Origin: BAIKAL-G1 sp943370385
Lineage (GTDB): Bacteria; Cyanobacteriota; Cyanobacteriia; PCC-6307; Cyanobiaceae
Length of the DNA: 64,000 nt
Reading direction: 5' to 3'
Assembly (NCBI GenBank): GCA_943370385.1
Contig: CALRQT020000014.1
Span: 33,219-97,218 of the forward strand
Positions 41,381 to 50,102 of the stretch are shown here, piece by piece. Under the pieces are notes generated by a model. The model was given only the letters and a program-made list of their open reading frames with translations. It was not told the DNA's origin and made no database searches. Position numbers and translations under genes: made by a program. Positions within the stretch are counted from its first letter, which is position 1. Each line of letters starts with the position of its first letter.

Positions 41381-42079
41381 TCAGCGGCGCGCCTGCTGGA
41401 ACGGCAACTCCTGCCAACCCGGCGGACAGAGCAGCTGGCCGTCCTGAAGCACAAAGCTCCCCACCGAACCCCCGCCGCGGCAGGCGACCCCATGGGGAAC
41501 GCTGCCGGCGGCCACCACCCGGGCCAGATAACGCTCGCGTCCCTGCTGGGGAGTGAGCTCCAGTTGCACGGCTGCACCGGCGAGATCGACCGGAAGCGTC
41601 AGTCTCACGGCCATGTCCTCGGGGGGCTCGAGGCCGAGCACATCGAGAGTGCCACTGAACCCCCCCCAGAAAAAGCGCGTGATTTCAGCTCCCACGAAAC
41701 GTCTTAACAACACGGTGGCCCGCTGGCGCCCATCCTGCAGGGCTTCCTGGCGATCGAGAGTGGCCAGCAGATCGGCCTCTCCGGCTAGCGGCCCTGGGGC
41801 CCCTGAAACAGGGGTTGAGAGAGGGGCTGGGGCTGGAACGGGGGCAGCAGCTGCGGAGGGGGCGGTTGCGGGGGCGCCTGGCTGGCTGGCAGAGGGGCGG
41901 GAGAGGGGCGGCTCGAGGGGGAGCTGGGCCAGCCCCGCCAGGCCGAGGCCCAGCAACGCCCCGATCACGGCCAACCGCAGGGCCAGCCCCCCGGGGTGGG
42001 GGGTCAACAGGGACAGTCCAGCCACGCCAACGACGCTAGGGAGCCTGGACCTCCCGCCTGAGGGGCCCGGCGCCAGCAC
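41381..42079 (-). CDS. Hypothetical membrane-anchored protein
   Basis: The 232-residue frame begins at GTG 42079 and has one transmembrane helix (ALRLAVIGALLGLGLAGLA, about residues 33-51), then a Pro/Ala-rich periplasmic linker (about 55-100) and a C-terminal globular part of about 130 residues. The globular part holds RATVLLRRFVGAEITRFFWG, PPEDMAVRLTLPVDLAGAAV and a pair of cysteines in HGVACRGGG and LLCPPGW that may form a disulfide. I do not recognise the family. It lies upstream of the DUF1400-like gene on the same strand. The start is uncertain because of the GC-rich leader. Confidence 0.6.
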   Translation of the reverse strand: MLAPGPSGGRSRLPSVVGVAGLSLLTPHPGGLALRLAVIGALLGLGLAGLAQLPLEPPLSRPSASQPGAPATAPSAAAAPVPAPAPLSTPVSGAPGPLAGEADLLATLDRQEALQDGRQRATVLLRRFVGAEITRFFWGGFSGTLDVLGLEPPEDMAVRLTLPVDLAGAAVQLELTPQQGRERYLARVVAAGSVPHGVACRGGGSVGSFVLQDGQLLCPPGWQELPFQQARR

Positions 42080-42135
42080 CCTCCCCTAACCCGCGGTGCC
42101 ATTCCAATGGCAAACCTGGGCCGTCCGCCCTCCAA

Positions 42136-42170
42136 CCAGCTCCCGCAAGGGATCCCAGACCGGGAGCTGG
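42136..42170. repeat. Perfect 10-bp inverted repeat upstream of bcp
   Basis: CCAGCTCCCG and CGGGAGCTGG flank a 15-nt spacer in the region between the divergent hypothetical gene and bcp. No T-run follows. It could be a leader hairpin or a protein site. Confidence 0.6.
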
Positions 42171-42315
42171 GGCCCAAACCCAAGCGGACTGGCGCGAATC
42201 AACAGCGGAACGGGCGCACCCGGGTGGGGCTGGCTGGGACCGGGCCAGGACGGCAGCTCCAGGCCCGCCCCTCATCCAATCCGCCTAAGCTCCAATCCCG
42301 TTCGGCGCTAGTGCC

Positions 42316-42783
42316 ATGGCCCTCCAGATCGGCGATCCAGCCCCCGATTTCACCCTGCCCGACCAGGACGGCAATCCAGTCACGCTCTCGTCGCTCCGGG
42401 GGCAACGGGTGGTGATTTACTTCTATCCGAAAGATGACACCCCAGGCTGCACGAAGGAAGCCTGCAACTTCCGCGACCAATGGGCTGCTATCGAAGACAA
42501 GAGCATGGTTGTACTTGGCATCAGCAAAGATGGCGCCGCCAGCCATAGCAAATTCATCAAGAAATACAATCTTCCCTTTAGTTTGCTTAGCGACGCCGAG
42601 CCCTGCCCAGTAGCCGCATCCTACGAAAGCTATGGACTCAAAAAGTTCATGGGCAAGGAATATATGGGCATGATGCGCCATACCTTTGTTGTGGATCCGA
42701 TAGGCAACCTGGAGCTGATTTACCTCAAGGTGAAGGCCGAAACGATGGCCGACCAGATCCTCAAGGACCTCAAGCTGGGCTGA
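42316..42783 (+). CDS. bcp: Thioredoxin-dependent peroxiredoxin, Bcp/PrxQ type
   Basis: PrxQ reduces hydrogen and alkyl peroxides using thioredoxin. The 155-residue protein begins MALQIGDPAPDFTLPDQDGN and has the peroxidatic cysteine in TPGCTKEACNF, with the second cysteine five residues later forming the intramolecular disulfide of alpha-type PrxQ. The strand and helix order of the thioredoxin fold is complete through RHTFVVDPIGNLELIY. Together with ftrC in this window, it could be linked to light-driven thioredoxin reduction, as PrxQ is in plastids. The ATG at 42316 is clear. It stands alone. Confidence 0.95.
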   Translation: MALQIGDPAPDFTLPDQDGNPVTLSSLRGQRVVIYFYPKDDTPGCTKEACNFRDQWAAIEDKSMVVLGISKDGAASHSKFIKKYNLPFSLLSDAEPCPVAASYESYGLKKFMGKEYMGMMRHTFVVDPIGNLELIYLKVKAETMADQILKDLKLG

Positions 42784-42925
42784 TCAGCCCCCTGGGGCCT
42801 TGGTGTGTTGACTGCGCTGGAGAACGGTCTAGGCAAAAGTCAGGCCAAGTTTAAGTTGCTGATCCGGGCTTGACCATCGCCCATGCTTGGAGCTGAGAGG
42901 GGGGACGAGCCCCCCTAAAATTCCC

Positions 42926-43606
42926 CTAGGGGTTGCGTCCATACAGCGCTGTGAACGAGGCCTTGGCCAAGCTATTGGCATTCACCAGATAGCCAACCAG
43001 GGCCGCCGTGGCACCCTCAGGAATCTCCAATGGGGCCACCTTGAGCGCGTAAACGGTGAAGATATACCGATGGGGCTTGTCTCCCACCGGCGGACAAGGT
43101 CCGCCATAGGTGGTAATGCCGTAATCGGTTTTCACCTGTCGGATCCCCGGGGCAGCGGCGAGAATGTTTGGGCTCAGGCCCCCGGCTTCCAGGCTCCCCA
43201 TGCTGGCGGGCAGGTTGATCACAACCCAATGCCACCAGCCACTTCCGCCGGTTGGTGCGTCGGGATCGTGCACCAAAATCGCAAAGCCCTTGGTGCCAGC
43301 CGGTGGATTTTTCCAGCTCAACTGGGGCGAAACATTGTCGCCAGTGCAGCCGAAGCCATTAAAAACATACTTCTTGGCAATGACACTATTGGCTGCAATA
43401 TCACGGCTGGACAAAGAAAAATCCGCTGCCGCAACAGCCCCACCCGCCAAACCAAGACTGGTCGCCATGGGCAAACCCGAAACAAGCCCTGCCGCGAGCC
43501 AACGCGCAGCAGACAACTCCCGCAACCAACGGGTTGCAAGCGTGAAAGGGAAACGGGAAAGAGGCATAAAACCATCCAACAAAGAAAACATTGACAAAGC
43601 AGACAT
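42926..43606 (-). CDS. YbhB/YbcL-type PEBP (Raf kinase inhibitor-like) protein, exported
   Basis: The 226-residue protein belongs to the phosphatidylethanolamine-binding protein family. The core runs from SLSSRDIAANSVIAKKYVFN through GDNVSPQLSWKNPPAGTKGF, the anion-pocket motif LVHDPDAPTGG with WWHWVVINLP, the TYGGPCPPVGDKPHRYIFTV strand and a terminal helix. The bacterial PEBP pocket residues DPDAP and GGPCPP are present. The first 60 residues contain a hydrophobic stretch ending AGGAVAAADF, suggesting export. The start is uncertain because several ATG codons lie in frame, for example at 43567. The role of bacterial PEBPs is unclear. The 272-nt upstream gap is AT-richer and may carry its promoter. 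Confidence 0.9.
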   Translation of the reverse strand: MSALSMFSLLDGFMPLSRFPFTLATRWLRELSAARWLAAGLVSGLPMATSLGLAGGAVAAADFSLSSRDIAANSVIAKKYVFNGFGCTGDNVSPQLSWKNPPAGTKGFAILVHDPDAPTGGSGWWHWVVINLPASMGSLEAGGLSPNILAAAPGIRQVKTDYGITTYGGPCPPVGDKPHRYIFTVYALKVAPLEIPEGATAALVGYLVNANSLAKASFTALYGRNP

Positions 43607-43878
43607 TTCAAAGTCCGCTCCCTGATCCAGGCAGAATAATTATCCAGTCAGAGTAGCTTTGTAGACACTATTAATTCGAGCCAACAAAAGCCATTCATCC
43701 AGGCTTAAATTTAATTAGCATGGACCAGTTAAACCTGTCAAGCCGGGACTTTTAACGGGGCGATTTCGGGCTGACCTGGTGTCGAGGTCGAGCTAAGACA
43801 ACTTGGCTTTGGTCCTGTTCCAATCAACCCACGGCCGAGCCAATTCGGTCCCTCAAGCTGACTTGTAACCCTCCCCAA

Positions 43879-44712
43879 TCAATCCAGTTGAGCCTGCTGG
43901 CTCGCCAAGGCCGCCAGGCTCTCCAGGGCCAGGTTCGGAGCCGCCGTGAACGGCACCCCTTGGTCCGCCAGCAGGGGTGCAAAGGCCTCCCCATCGCCCC
44001 CGGTTAGCCAGAGCTGGCAGGTCCCTCCCGAACCACTAGGGCCGTTGGCCTGTCTCCAGGCCTGGGCGATCGCCGCGGCCCCGGCCTCCAGGCAGCCCCG
44101 CACCATGGCGTCCCGGGTCTCCAGCGGCCAGGGTCCTGGAATGGGGTCCTGCCACCAGGCTTGATCGAGCTGGGGCAGCAGGGCCGTGCCTTCAGCCAGG
44201 GCCCGCAGCTGGAGGGTCACCCCCGCCGCCAACCGTCCACCACAAAAGCGTCCATCCCCATCCACCAGGGTGAGGCTCAAGGCGGTGCCCGCATCGGCCA
44301 CCAACACAGGCGTCGCTGGGCTGAGGCGCGCCTGGCGGCTCCAGGCTCCCCAGCCCACCAGGGCCCGATCGATGCCCAGCCAGGGGGGCAGTCCCCCCAG
44401 GGGCACCTGCTCCAGGGTCAAGCGCCGCGGGGCGGGCAGATCCAGCCCCCCAGGCAGCGCCCCCACCGCCGCCCAGGCCCGCCACCGGGCCGGTGGGATC
44501 GGCAGGGATTCGGGCGCGGCAGGGGTGTGGAAGCAGCGCAGCGCAGCAACTTCAAAAGGGGCCTGCCGATCGCTGGTCCCAGCGCCAGAGGCCCCCTCCC
44601 AGGACCCAAGCTCAGCCCAGTGCCAACGACTGTTCCCCAGCAGCACCACGGCGCCCAGCCCAGAGCCGTCCTCGGCGGAGCCGTCTGCGGCGCGGCCGGG
44701 ACCAGCCCCCAC
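43879..44712 (-). CDS. coaX: Type III pantothenate kinase
   Basis: CoaX phosphorylates pantothenate in the first step of coenzyme A synthesis. The 277-residue protein has the ASKHA fold features: VVLLGNSRWHWAEL in place of the phosphate-1 loop, WGAWSRQARLSPATPVLVADAGTALS as the phosphate-2 region, VDGDGRFCGGRLAAGVTLQL and the C-terminal LWLTGGDGEAFAPLL adenosine motif. The cyanobacterial version is divergent and of usual size. It begins at GTG 44712, directly abutting the cysH stop, so both genes are likely cotranscribed. The first 20 residues are low complexity and the start could be internal. Confidence 0.88.
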   Translation of the reverse strand: MGAGPGRAADGSAEDGSGLGAVVLLGNSRWHWAELGSWEGASGAGTSDRQAPFEVAALRCFHTPAAPESLPIPPARWRAWAAVGALPGGLDLPAPRRLTLEQVPLGGLPPWLGIDRALVGWGAWSRQARLSPATPVLVADAGTALSLTLVDGDGRFCGGRLAAGVTLQLRALAEGTALLPQLDQAWWQDPIPGPWPLETRDAMVRGCLEAGAAAIAQAWRQANGPSGSGGTCQLWLTGGDGEAFAPLLADQGVPFTAAPNLALESLAALASQQAQLD

Positions 44713-45498
44713 CTAGATGCCCTCGCCCATCACCCCGGGCAGGTGGATTCCACATTCCTGCTTGAGGCCCCCGAAGCGGGTGGCCCGTCCCGAGCTGGTG
44801 CCGTCATCGGGACCGCTGGAATGCCAGTCGCCCACGGTGGAATAGCCCTGCTCAAACAGGGGGTGCTGGGGCAGGTTGTGCTCCTGCATGTAATAAAAAA
44901 CGTCCTTGGGCGTCCAATCGAGCAGGGGCCGCAACGACCAGCGCTGGCGCACTAGGGCCAGGGGTTCCATCGCCTGGCGATGGTCGGTCTGCCCCCCGCG
45001 CACGCCGCTGGCCCAGCAGCGAACCCCCAGGGCCTCCATCGCCCGGTCCAGGGGTTCCACCTTGCGCAGGCGCAGGTAATGCTCCATGTCCTCGAGCTTG
45101 CCCGTGCTCCAAAGCTGGCCATGGAGGGCCTCCATCCGGGCCGGGCTGAGCTCGGCCTGGGCAATGGTCAAGCGCAAATCGAGCAGGTCCGTGAGCGTTT
45201 CGGCGTAGCGGTAGGTCTCGGGGGGGAGGTAGCCCGTATCCACCCAGATCACCGGCACGGGCCGATCCAGGCGGCTGATCTGGTGCAGCAACACCGCCGA
45301 TTGGATGCCGAAGCTGGTGGTGAGCACAAAGCCGGCTCCAAAGGTCTCCAGGCCCCAGCGCAGGCGGCTAGCCGCATCGCCCTGGGCCAGCTCCTGGCAG
45401 ATCCGCTGGGAATCAAACGCCGGATCGCCAGCCGGACCTAGATCCGAATCGAGGTCCGGTTCGCCACGCTGCTCCAAATCAGCCAAGGTGCTTGTCAT
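44713..45498 (-). CDS. cysH: Phosphoadenylyl-sulfate reductase
   Basis: CysH reduces PAPS to sulfite with thioredoxin in assimilatory sulfate reduction. The 261-residue protein has the PP-loop-like TTSFGIQSAVLLHQ, VIWVDTGYLPPETYRYAE, the RKVEPLDRAM segment and the C-terminal catalytic cysteine ECGIH. The paired-cysteine CCxxR-K and CxxC motifs that bind a [4Fe-4S] cluster in APS reductases are absent (the position reads RCWASG), so it is of the PAPS-using type. It lies directly upstream of coaX and divergent from the NDH-2 gene, with a 73-nt shared promoter region. Confidence 0.95.
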   Translation of the reverse strand: MTSTLADLEQRGEPDLDSDLGPAGDPAFDSQRICQELAQGDAASRLRWGLETFGAGFVLTTSFGIQSAVLLHQISRLDRPVPVIWVDTGYLPPETYRYAETLTDLLDLRLTIAQAELSPARMEALHGQLWSTGKLEDMEHYLRLRKVEPLDRAMEALGVRCWASGVRGGQTDHRQAMEPLALVRQRWSLRPLLDWTPKDVFYYMQEHNLPQHPLFEQGYSTVGDWHSSGPDDGTSSGRATRFGGLKQECGIHLPGVMGEGI

Positions 45499-45571
45499 GG
45501 CCCCATCTTCCCGCGCCGGCGGCCCGTCTTCTCGCGCCTGCGGCCCTGGTTAGGGTTTGGGAAACCACCCC

Positions 45572-46810
45572 ATGGAGACGGCTGCGCCAATGGTGCCGAC
45601 CCCCAAGCCCGCTCCCGTGGTGATTGCCGGTGGCGGTTTCGGTGGCCTGACCACGGCCCTGGCCCTGGCGGCCCAAAAGCAGCATCCACCGATCCTGTTG
45701 ATCGAGCCCCAGGAACGCTTCCTATTCCTGCCCCTGCTCTACGAATTGCTCAGCGGGGAATTGCGCCGCTGGGAAGTGGCCCCCCGCTACGACGCCCTAC
45801 TAGCCGGCCGGGGCGTGGCCTGGTTGCGGGATCGGGTTAGCCACATCGACAGCGCCGGCCACAGCCTGCAGACCGACTCCGGCCGCCAGGTCGCCTACAG
45901 CCGGCTGGTGCTGGCCACCGGCGGCCGCAGCGACGACTTCGGCATTCCCGGCGTGGCCGAGCACGCCCTCGACTTCCGCAGCCTGGCCGATGTGGAGCGG
46001 CTCCAGGCCCTACTCCAGCAGCTCAAGCAACGCCCGCGGCCCCTGCAACGGCTGGTGGTGGTGGGGGCTGGGCCGAGCGGCGTCGAACTGATCTGCAAAC
46101 TGGCCGACCTGCTGGAGGGCAGCACGATCCTGGAGCTGGTGGAACAGGGGCCCGAGCTCCTGCCCAACGGCCGGTCCTTCAACCGGGACCAGGCCCGTAG
46201 CGCCCTGCTGCGCCGCGATATCCACCTGCGCACGGGCACCCGGGTGGAGCGCATCGATGCGACCGGCCTGGAGCTGCTGCGCGGCGGGGTCACCCCGATA
46301 GACCCTGCCGATGGGTCGCCCGATCGCCAGCCCCTGCCGCCCCAACGGGAACGGCTGCCGGCCGATGCGGTGATCTGGACCGCCGGCATGGCGGCCAACC
46401 TGCCTCCGATCAGCCCGGCCCCCGAGCGCGATCGCCGCGGCCGGGTGTTCTGCGATGGCGACCTGCAGGTCAAGGGCCTCAGAGACGTCTTTTCCCTGGG
46501 GGATGGGGCCGTCTGCGGCGACGACCAGCCCCCCCTACCGGCCACGGCCCAGGTGGCCTACCAGCAGGCCCAACAGCTGGCCGCCAACCTGCTGCTCTCC
46601 CTGGCCGATCAACCGCTCAAATCCTTCCAATGGAATGACCTCGGTGAAATGATTGGCCTGGGCATCGGCCAGGCGAGCCTCACGGGCCTGGGCCTCACCC
46701 TGGCTGGCCCAGCCGCCTTCCAGATCCGCCAGCTCGCCTACCTGGCCCGCATGCCGGGGCTGTCCCACCAGCTGCGGGTCGCCGCCGGCTGGCTGGCGGA
46801 CTGGCGATGA
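45572..46810 (+). CDS. Type II NAD(P)H dehydrogenase (NDH-2)
   Basis: NDH-2 oxidises NAD(P)H and reduces quinone without pumping protons. The 412-residue protein has two Rossmann folds: FAD site VIAGGGFGGLTTALALA near residue 17 and NAD(P) site LVVVGAGPSGVELICKLAD near 170, with the conserved FLPLLYELLSGEL quinone-site segment, VIWTAGM and the FAD-binding LGDGA motif. A C-terminal amphipathic part (LAYLARMPGLSHQLRVAAGW) is typical of membrane-bound NDH-2. ATG 45572 is preferred over TTG 45557. Its last 4 nt overlap the HAD gene, forming an NDH2-HAD-hflX operon. Cyanobacterial NDH-2 enzymes are thought to act as redox sensors more than in respiration. Confidence 0.92.
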   Translation: METAAPMVPTPKPAPVVIAGGGFGGLTTALALAAQKQHPPILLIEPQERFLFLPLLYELLSGELRRWEVAPRYDALLAGRGVAWLRDRVSHIDSAGHSLQTDSGRQVAYSRLVLATGGRSDDFGIPGVAEHALDFRSLADVERLQALLQQLKQRPRPLQRLVVVGAGPSGVELICKLADLLEGSTILELVEQGPELLPNGRSFNRDQARSALLRRDIHLRTGTRVERIDATGLELLRGGVTPIDPADGSPDRQPLPPQRERLPADAVIWTAGMAANLPPISPAPERDRRGRVFCDGDLQVKGLRDVFSLGDGAVCGDDQPPLPATAQVAYQQAQQLAANLLLSLADQPLKSFQWNDLGEMIGLGIGQASLTGLGLTLAGPAAFQIRQLAYLARMPGLSHQLRVAAGWLADWR

Positions 46811-47514
46811 GCTCGCCCTCCTTGGCAGGGGACCCGGAATCCCGGGCCATGGCCCCGGCCCAGGGGGTGGCCCTGGCCCTGCCGCCTCCGGAGGGGATGC
46901 TGCTCGATGCCATGGGCACCCTGATCGGCCTGCGCCAGTCCGTGGGCCACACCTACGCCGCCCTGGCCGCCGACCACGGCCTCAGCGTGGATGCCGCGGC
47001 CATCGATGCAGTCTTTCCGCGGATCCATCGCCAGGCACCACCGCTGGCCTTCCCGGGCCTCGATGGCGCTGCCCTGGAGGCCGCCGAACGGCAGTGGTGG
47101 GCCGAACGCATCGCCGCGGCCCTAGCCGCCGCCGGCCTGGAGGAGCCCCTACCGCCGGCCCTGGCCGATGCGTTGTTTGATCGTTTTGCCCAGGCCGATC
47201 TCTGGTGGGTCTACGACGACGTGGCCGCCGCCCTGGAGCGCTGGCACCGCCGCGGCCTGCGGCTGGCGGTGGTCAGCAATTTCGATGGGCGCCTGGTCGG
47301 CCTGCTGCGGGACCTGGGGCTGGCCGACTGGATCTCGGTGGTGGTGGTGTCGAGTGCCGCCGGGGCCGCCAAACCCGATCCGGCCCCCTTTGCCCTGGCC
47401 CTATCCCAACTGGGCCTCAGCCCCAGCCAGGCCTGGCATGTGGGCGACAGCCCGGACGATGAGCTCGGGGCCCGGGCGGCAGGCCTGGCCTGTGTGCGGA
47501 TCCGCCGACCTTGA
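46807..47514 (+). CDS. HAD superfamily hydrolase-like protein, second catalytic Asp replaced
   Basis: The 235-residue protein has the HAD core: motif I MLLDAMGTLIGLR, motif II in LRLAVVSNFDGRL, the lysine of motif III in AGAAKPDPAPF and motif IV HVGDSPDDELGARAAG. In motif I the sequence is D-A-M-G-T, so the second Asp that acts as general acid in HAD phosphatases is Met. Proteins with this change are often not phosphatases or have altered chemistry. The cap is a helical C1 type (about 45-125). It overlaps NDH-2 by 4 nt (ATGA) and hflX by 4 nt (TTGA), so translation is coupled on both sides. Confidence 0.88.
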   Translation: MSSPSLAGDPESRAMAPAQGVALALPPPEGMLLDAMGTLIGLRQSVGHTYAALAADHGLSVDAAAIDAVFPRIHRQAPPLAFPGLDGAALEAAERQWWAERIAAALAAAGLEEPLPPALADALFDRFAQADLWWVYDDVAAALERWHRRGLRLAVVSNFDGRLVGLLRDLGLADWISVVVVSSAAGAAKPDPAPFALALSQLGLSPSQAWHVGDSPDDELGARAAGLACVRIRRP

Positions 47515-49232
47515 AACAGGCCGTCCTGCTCGGGCGCACCGCCGGCCTGCGCCCCTCGGTGGAGCGCCGCCTGGAGCGCATCGCCCAGCGCCGCCATCCC
47601 GAATCCCACGGCGCCGACCTGCTCAGCCTGCAGCGCCTGGCCCAGGAAAGCCTGGAGCTGGAGCTGCCCCTCAGCCTGGTGATCGATGGCCGCGGCCTCT
47701 GTCGCTTGCTCTGGATCGGCCCACTCGAGCACTCCGGCCGGCTGCTGGAACGCCTGCCCGGCTCGGCCCGGCGCCATGGTCCCGGCCTGCGCCTGGTCAC
47801 CTGCAGCACCCGGGCGCGCCAGCTGGAACCCCAGGGGAGTGAGGCCGTGGTGGGGCTCGATCTGGGACCCAGCCAGTGGCTCCGTTACGCCCAGCAGCCC
47901 CAATCGGGCGGCCACTGGCCGGCCGGGCTCTACGGCCTGGGCGAATCGAGCCCGGGGCGTGCCCGCGCCGGTAAGGACGGCAACCAGCCCTGGCAGGTGC
48001 TGGCCGAAGGCTCCCTGGAAGATCTCTGCGCCCTCGACCTGGGCAGCGGTCCAGGGACGGAGCGGGGTGCCTTGCCCGCCGCCACCCCCTCGGGCCGGGA
48101 ACGGGTGCTGCTACTGGCCCTCAGCAGCAGCGATCGCCAGGCCAGCCAGCGCCAGATCGCCGAACTGGAAGGACTGGTGCGCAGCGCCGGCGCCGATCCG
48201 GTGGGGGTGATCGAACAGCGCCGCTCCGAGCGGGCCACCCAGGGCCTCTGGGGCGAGGGCAAGGTGATGGAGGCCGCCCTGGAGGCCCGCAAACTGGGCG
48301 CCACCTTGGTGGTGACCGACCGGGAGCTGGGACCCTCCCAGGCCCGCAACCTGGAGCGGGTCCTGGACCTGCCCGTCAGCGACCGCAGCGAGCTGATCCT
48401 CGATATTTTCGCCCAACGGGCCGCCAGCGCCGCGGGCCGCCTGCAGGTGGAATTGGCCCAGCTGCGCTACCGCCTGCCCCGCCTGAGCGGCCGGGGTCTG
48501 AGCCTCTCGCGCCAGGGCGGCGGCATCGGCACCCGCGGCCCGGGCGAAACCCAGCTTGAGAAAGACCGCCGCGCCATCGCCCGCCGCATCGACAAGCTCC
48601 AGGCCGACGTCGGCAAACTCGGCGACCACCAGGCCCGCCTGCGCCAGGGGCGCCACGGCCAGCGGCGCCTGGCCCTGGTGGGCTACACCAACGCCGGCAA
48701 GAGTTCCCTGCTCAATGCCCTCAGCAAACCGGCGGCAGGAGAAGGGGTGCTGGCCGAAAACAAACTGTTCGCCACCCTCGATGCCACCACCCGGCGCATC
48801 AGCCAGGCCGATCCCGCGGGCGGACCAGCCCAGACCGTGCTGCTCACTGACACGGTGGGCTTCATCCGCGAACTGCCGCCACCCCTGGTGGAAGCCTTCC
48901 GCACCACCTTGGAGGAAACCCTGGAGGCGGACCAGCTGCTGGTGGTGGTGGACCTGGCCGATCCGGCCTGGGAAACCCAGCTCGACACGGTGCACGCCAT
49001 CCTTGATGGCCTGGGCAGCCACAGTCCCCGCCGGCTGATTGCCAACCAGATCGATCGCTGCCCCGCCGCCGCCCTGGACCAGGCCCGGATTCGCGATCCG
49101 GAGGCCCTGTTCGTGTCGGCTACCGCCGCTCTGGGCCTGCAGAACCTGCGCGACTGGATCTTCCAGGTGCCCGCCCAGGGACCCGCCGAGTCATCCGCCC
49201 AGGGGCCAAGCCAGCCGCCAGGTGCGCCCTAG
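47511..49232 (+). CDS. hflX: Ribosome-associated GTPase HflX
   Basis: HflX binds the 50S subunit and splits stalled ribosomes under stress. The protein has 573 residues from TTG 47511. The N-terminal HflX domain (about 200-370) includes ERVLLLALSSSDRQASQRQI and the glycine-rich loop QGGGIGTRGPGETQLEKDRR. The G-domain (about 385-555) holds G1 GYTNAGKSSLLNAL, G2 DATTRR, G3 DTVGFIRELP and G4 NQID. The first 190 residues are an extra N-terminal region, as in other cyanobacterial and plastid HflX proteins. It is the last gene of the NDH2-HAD-hflX operon. Confidence 0.94.
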   Translation: MKQAVLLGRTAGLRPSVERRLERIAQRRHPESHGADLLSLQRLAQESLELELPLSLVIDGRGLCRLLWIGPLEHSGRLLERLPGSARRHGPGLRLVTCSTRARQLEPQGSEAVVGLDLGPSQWLRYAQQPQSGGHWPAGLYGLGESSPGRARAGKDGNQPWQVLAEGSLEDLCALDLGSGPGTERGALPAATPSGRERVLLLALSSSDRQASQRQIAELEGLVRSAGADPVGVIEQRRSERATQGLWGEGKVMEAALEARKLGATLVVTDRELGPSQARNLERVLDLPVSDRSELILDIFAQRAASAAGRLQVELAQLRYRLPRLSGRGLSLSRQGGGIGTRGPGETQLEKDRRAIARRIDKLQADVGKLGDHQARLRQGRHGQRRLALVGYTNAGKSSLLNALSKPAAGEGVLAENKLFATLDATTRRISQADPAGGPAQTVLLTDTVGFIRELPPPLVEAFRTTLEETLEADQLLVVVDLADPAWETQLDTVHAILDGLGSHSPRRLIANQIDRCPAAALDQARIRDPEALFVSATAALGLQNLRDWIFQVPAQGPAESSAQGPSQPPGAP

Positions 49233-49342
49233 CCCCCAGCGCGCTGTAGCCGCGGCCACACAAAACCCCACCAATGGCGGGCCAGGGCTGACCTCCTGTG
49301 GCACGATCAAAGACGTTGGCCCATTCCGCATCCCTGCCTGCC

Positions 49343-49978
49343 ATGGCTCTCCAGCTCGGCGATACCGTCCCCGATTTCACCCAGGATTCCCAGCTCGGTC
49401 CGATCAATCTCTACGACTTCGGCGGCGATAGCTGGGTTGTGCTGTTCTCCCACCCCGCCGACTACACCCCGGTCTGCACCACCGAACTGGGTGAAGTGTC
49501 GCGCCTGCGCCCCGAGTGGGAGAAGCGCAACGTCAAGACGATCGCCCTGAGCGTGGATTCGGCCGAAAGCCACAAGGGCTGGATCGGCGACATCAACGAC
49601 ACCCAGCAGACCAGCGTCGATTACCCGATCCTGGCCGATGCCGACAAGAAAGTGAGCGATCTCTACGGGATGATCCATCCCAATGCGCTCAACAACCTGA
49701 CGGTGCGCTCGGTGTTCATCATCGACCCCAACAAGAAACTGCGCCTGCAGATCACCTATCCCGCCAGCACTGGCCGGAACTTCCAGGAAATCCTGCGGGT
49801 GATCGACTCCCTGCAACTCACCGACTACCACTCCGTGGCCACCCCGGTGAACTGGAAGGACGGCGAGGACTGCGTGGTGGTGCCTTCGATCTCCACCGAA
49901 GATGCCCGCGCCAAGTTCCCCAAGGGCGTCACCGAAGTGCGTCCCTACCTGCGCTTCACCCCCCAACCCAACAAGTGA
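49343..49978 (+). CDS. 1-Cys peroxiredoxin (Prx6 type)
   Basis: The 211-residue protein from ATG 49343 reduces peroxides using a single peroxidatic cysteine, in FSHPADYTPVCTTELGEV (PVCTTE is the Prx6 form). The N-terminus MALQLGDTVPDFTQDSQLG and the long C-terminal extension (about 160-211: VATPVNWKDGEDCVVVPSIS) are also Prx6-like, where the extension shields the active site. A second cysteine occurs in the GEDC segment and is common in the family. A terminator follows 80 nt downstream. It is a highly conserved gene and its codon use is consistent with strong expression. Confidence 0.95.
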   Translation: MALQLGDTVPDFTQDSQLGPINLYDFGGDSWVVLFSHPADYTPVCTTELGEVSRLRPEWEKRNVKTIALSVDSAESHKGWIGDINDTQQTSVDYPILADADKKVSDLYGMIHPNALNNLTVRSVFIIDPNKKLRLQITYPASTGRNFQEILRVIDSLQLTDYHSVATPVNWKDGEDCVVVPSISTEDARAKFPKGVTEVRPYLRFTPQPNK

Positions 49979-50057
49979 GTTGAAGCGGGTCCGGCCTGGA
50001 CGATGCCCCGACGGACTTGATGACCCAGTGGGCTGCCCCCCCTGGATCACCCGGCGG

Positions 50058-50082
50058 CCCTCCCATCATGGGAGGGTTTTTT
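50058..50082 (+). terminator. Rho-independent terminator after the 1-Cys peroxiredoxin
   Basis: CCCTCCCA pairs with TGGGAGGG around a TCA loop, followed by six T. It ends the peroxiredoxin transcript 20 nt before the anmK start. Confidence 0.92.
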
Positions 50083-50102
50083 ATGGGCCTGTCCCCCCCG
50101 CC

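Noticed and set aside
42898..42916. Hairpin AGGGGGG/CCCCCCT near the PEBP stop as a terminator
   Set aside because: On the minus strand the hairpin is not followed by a T-run, so termination is not supported.
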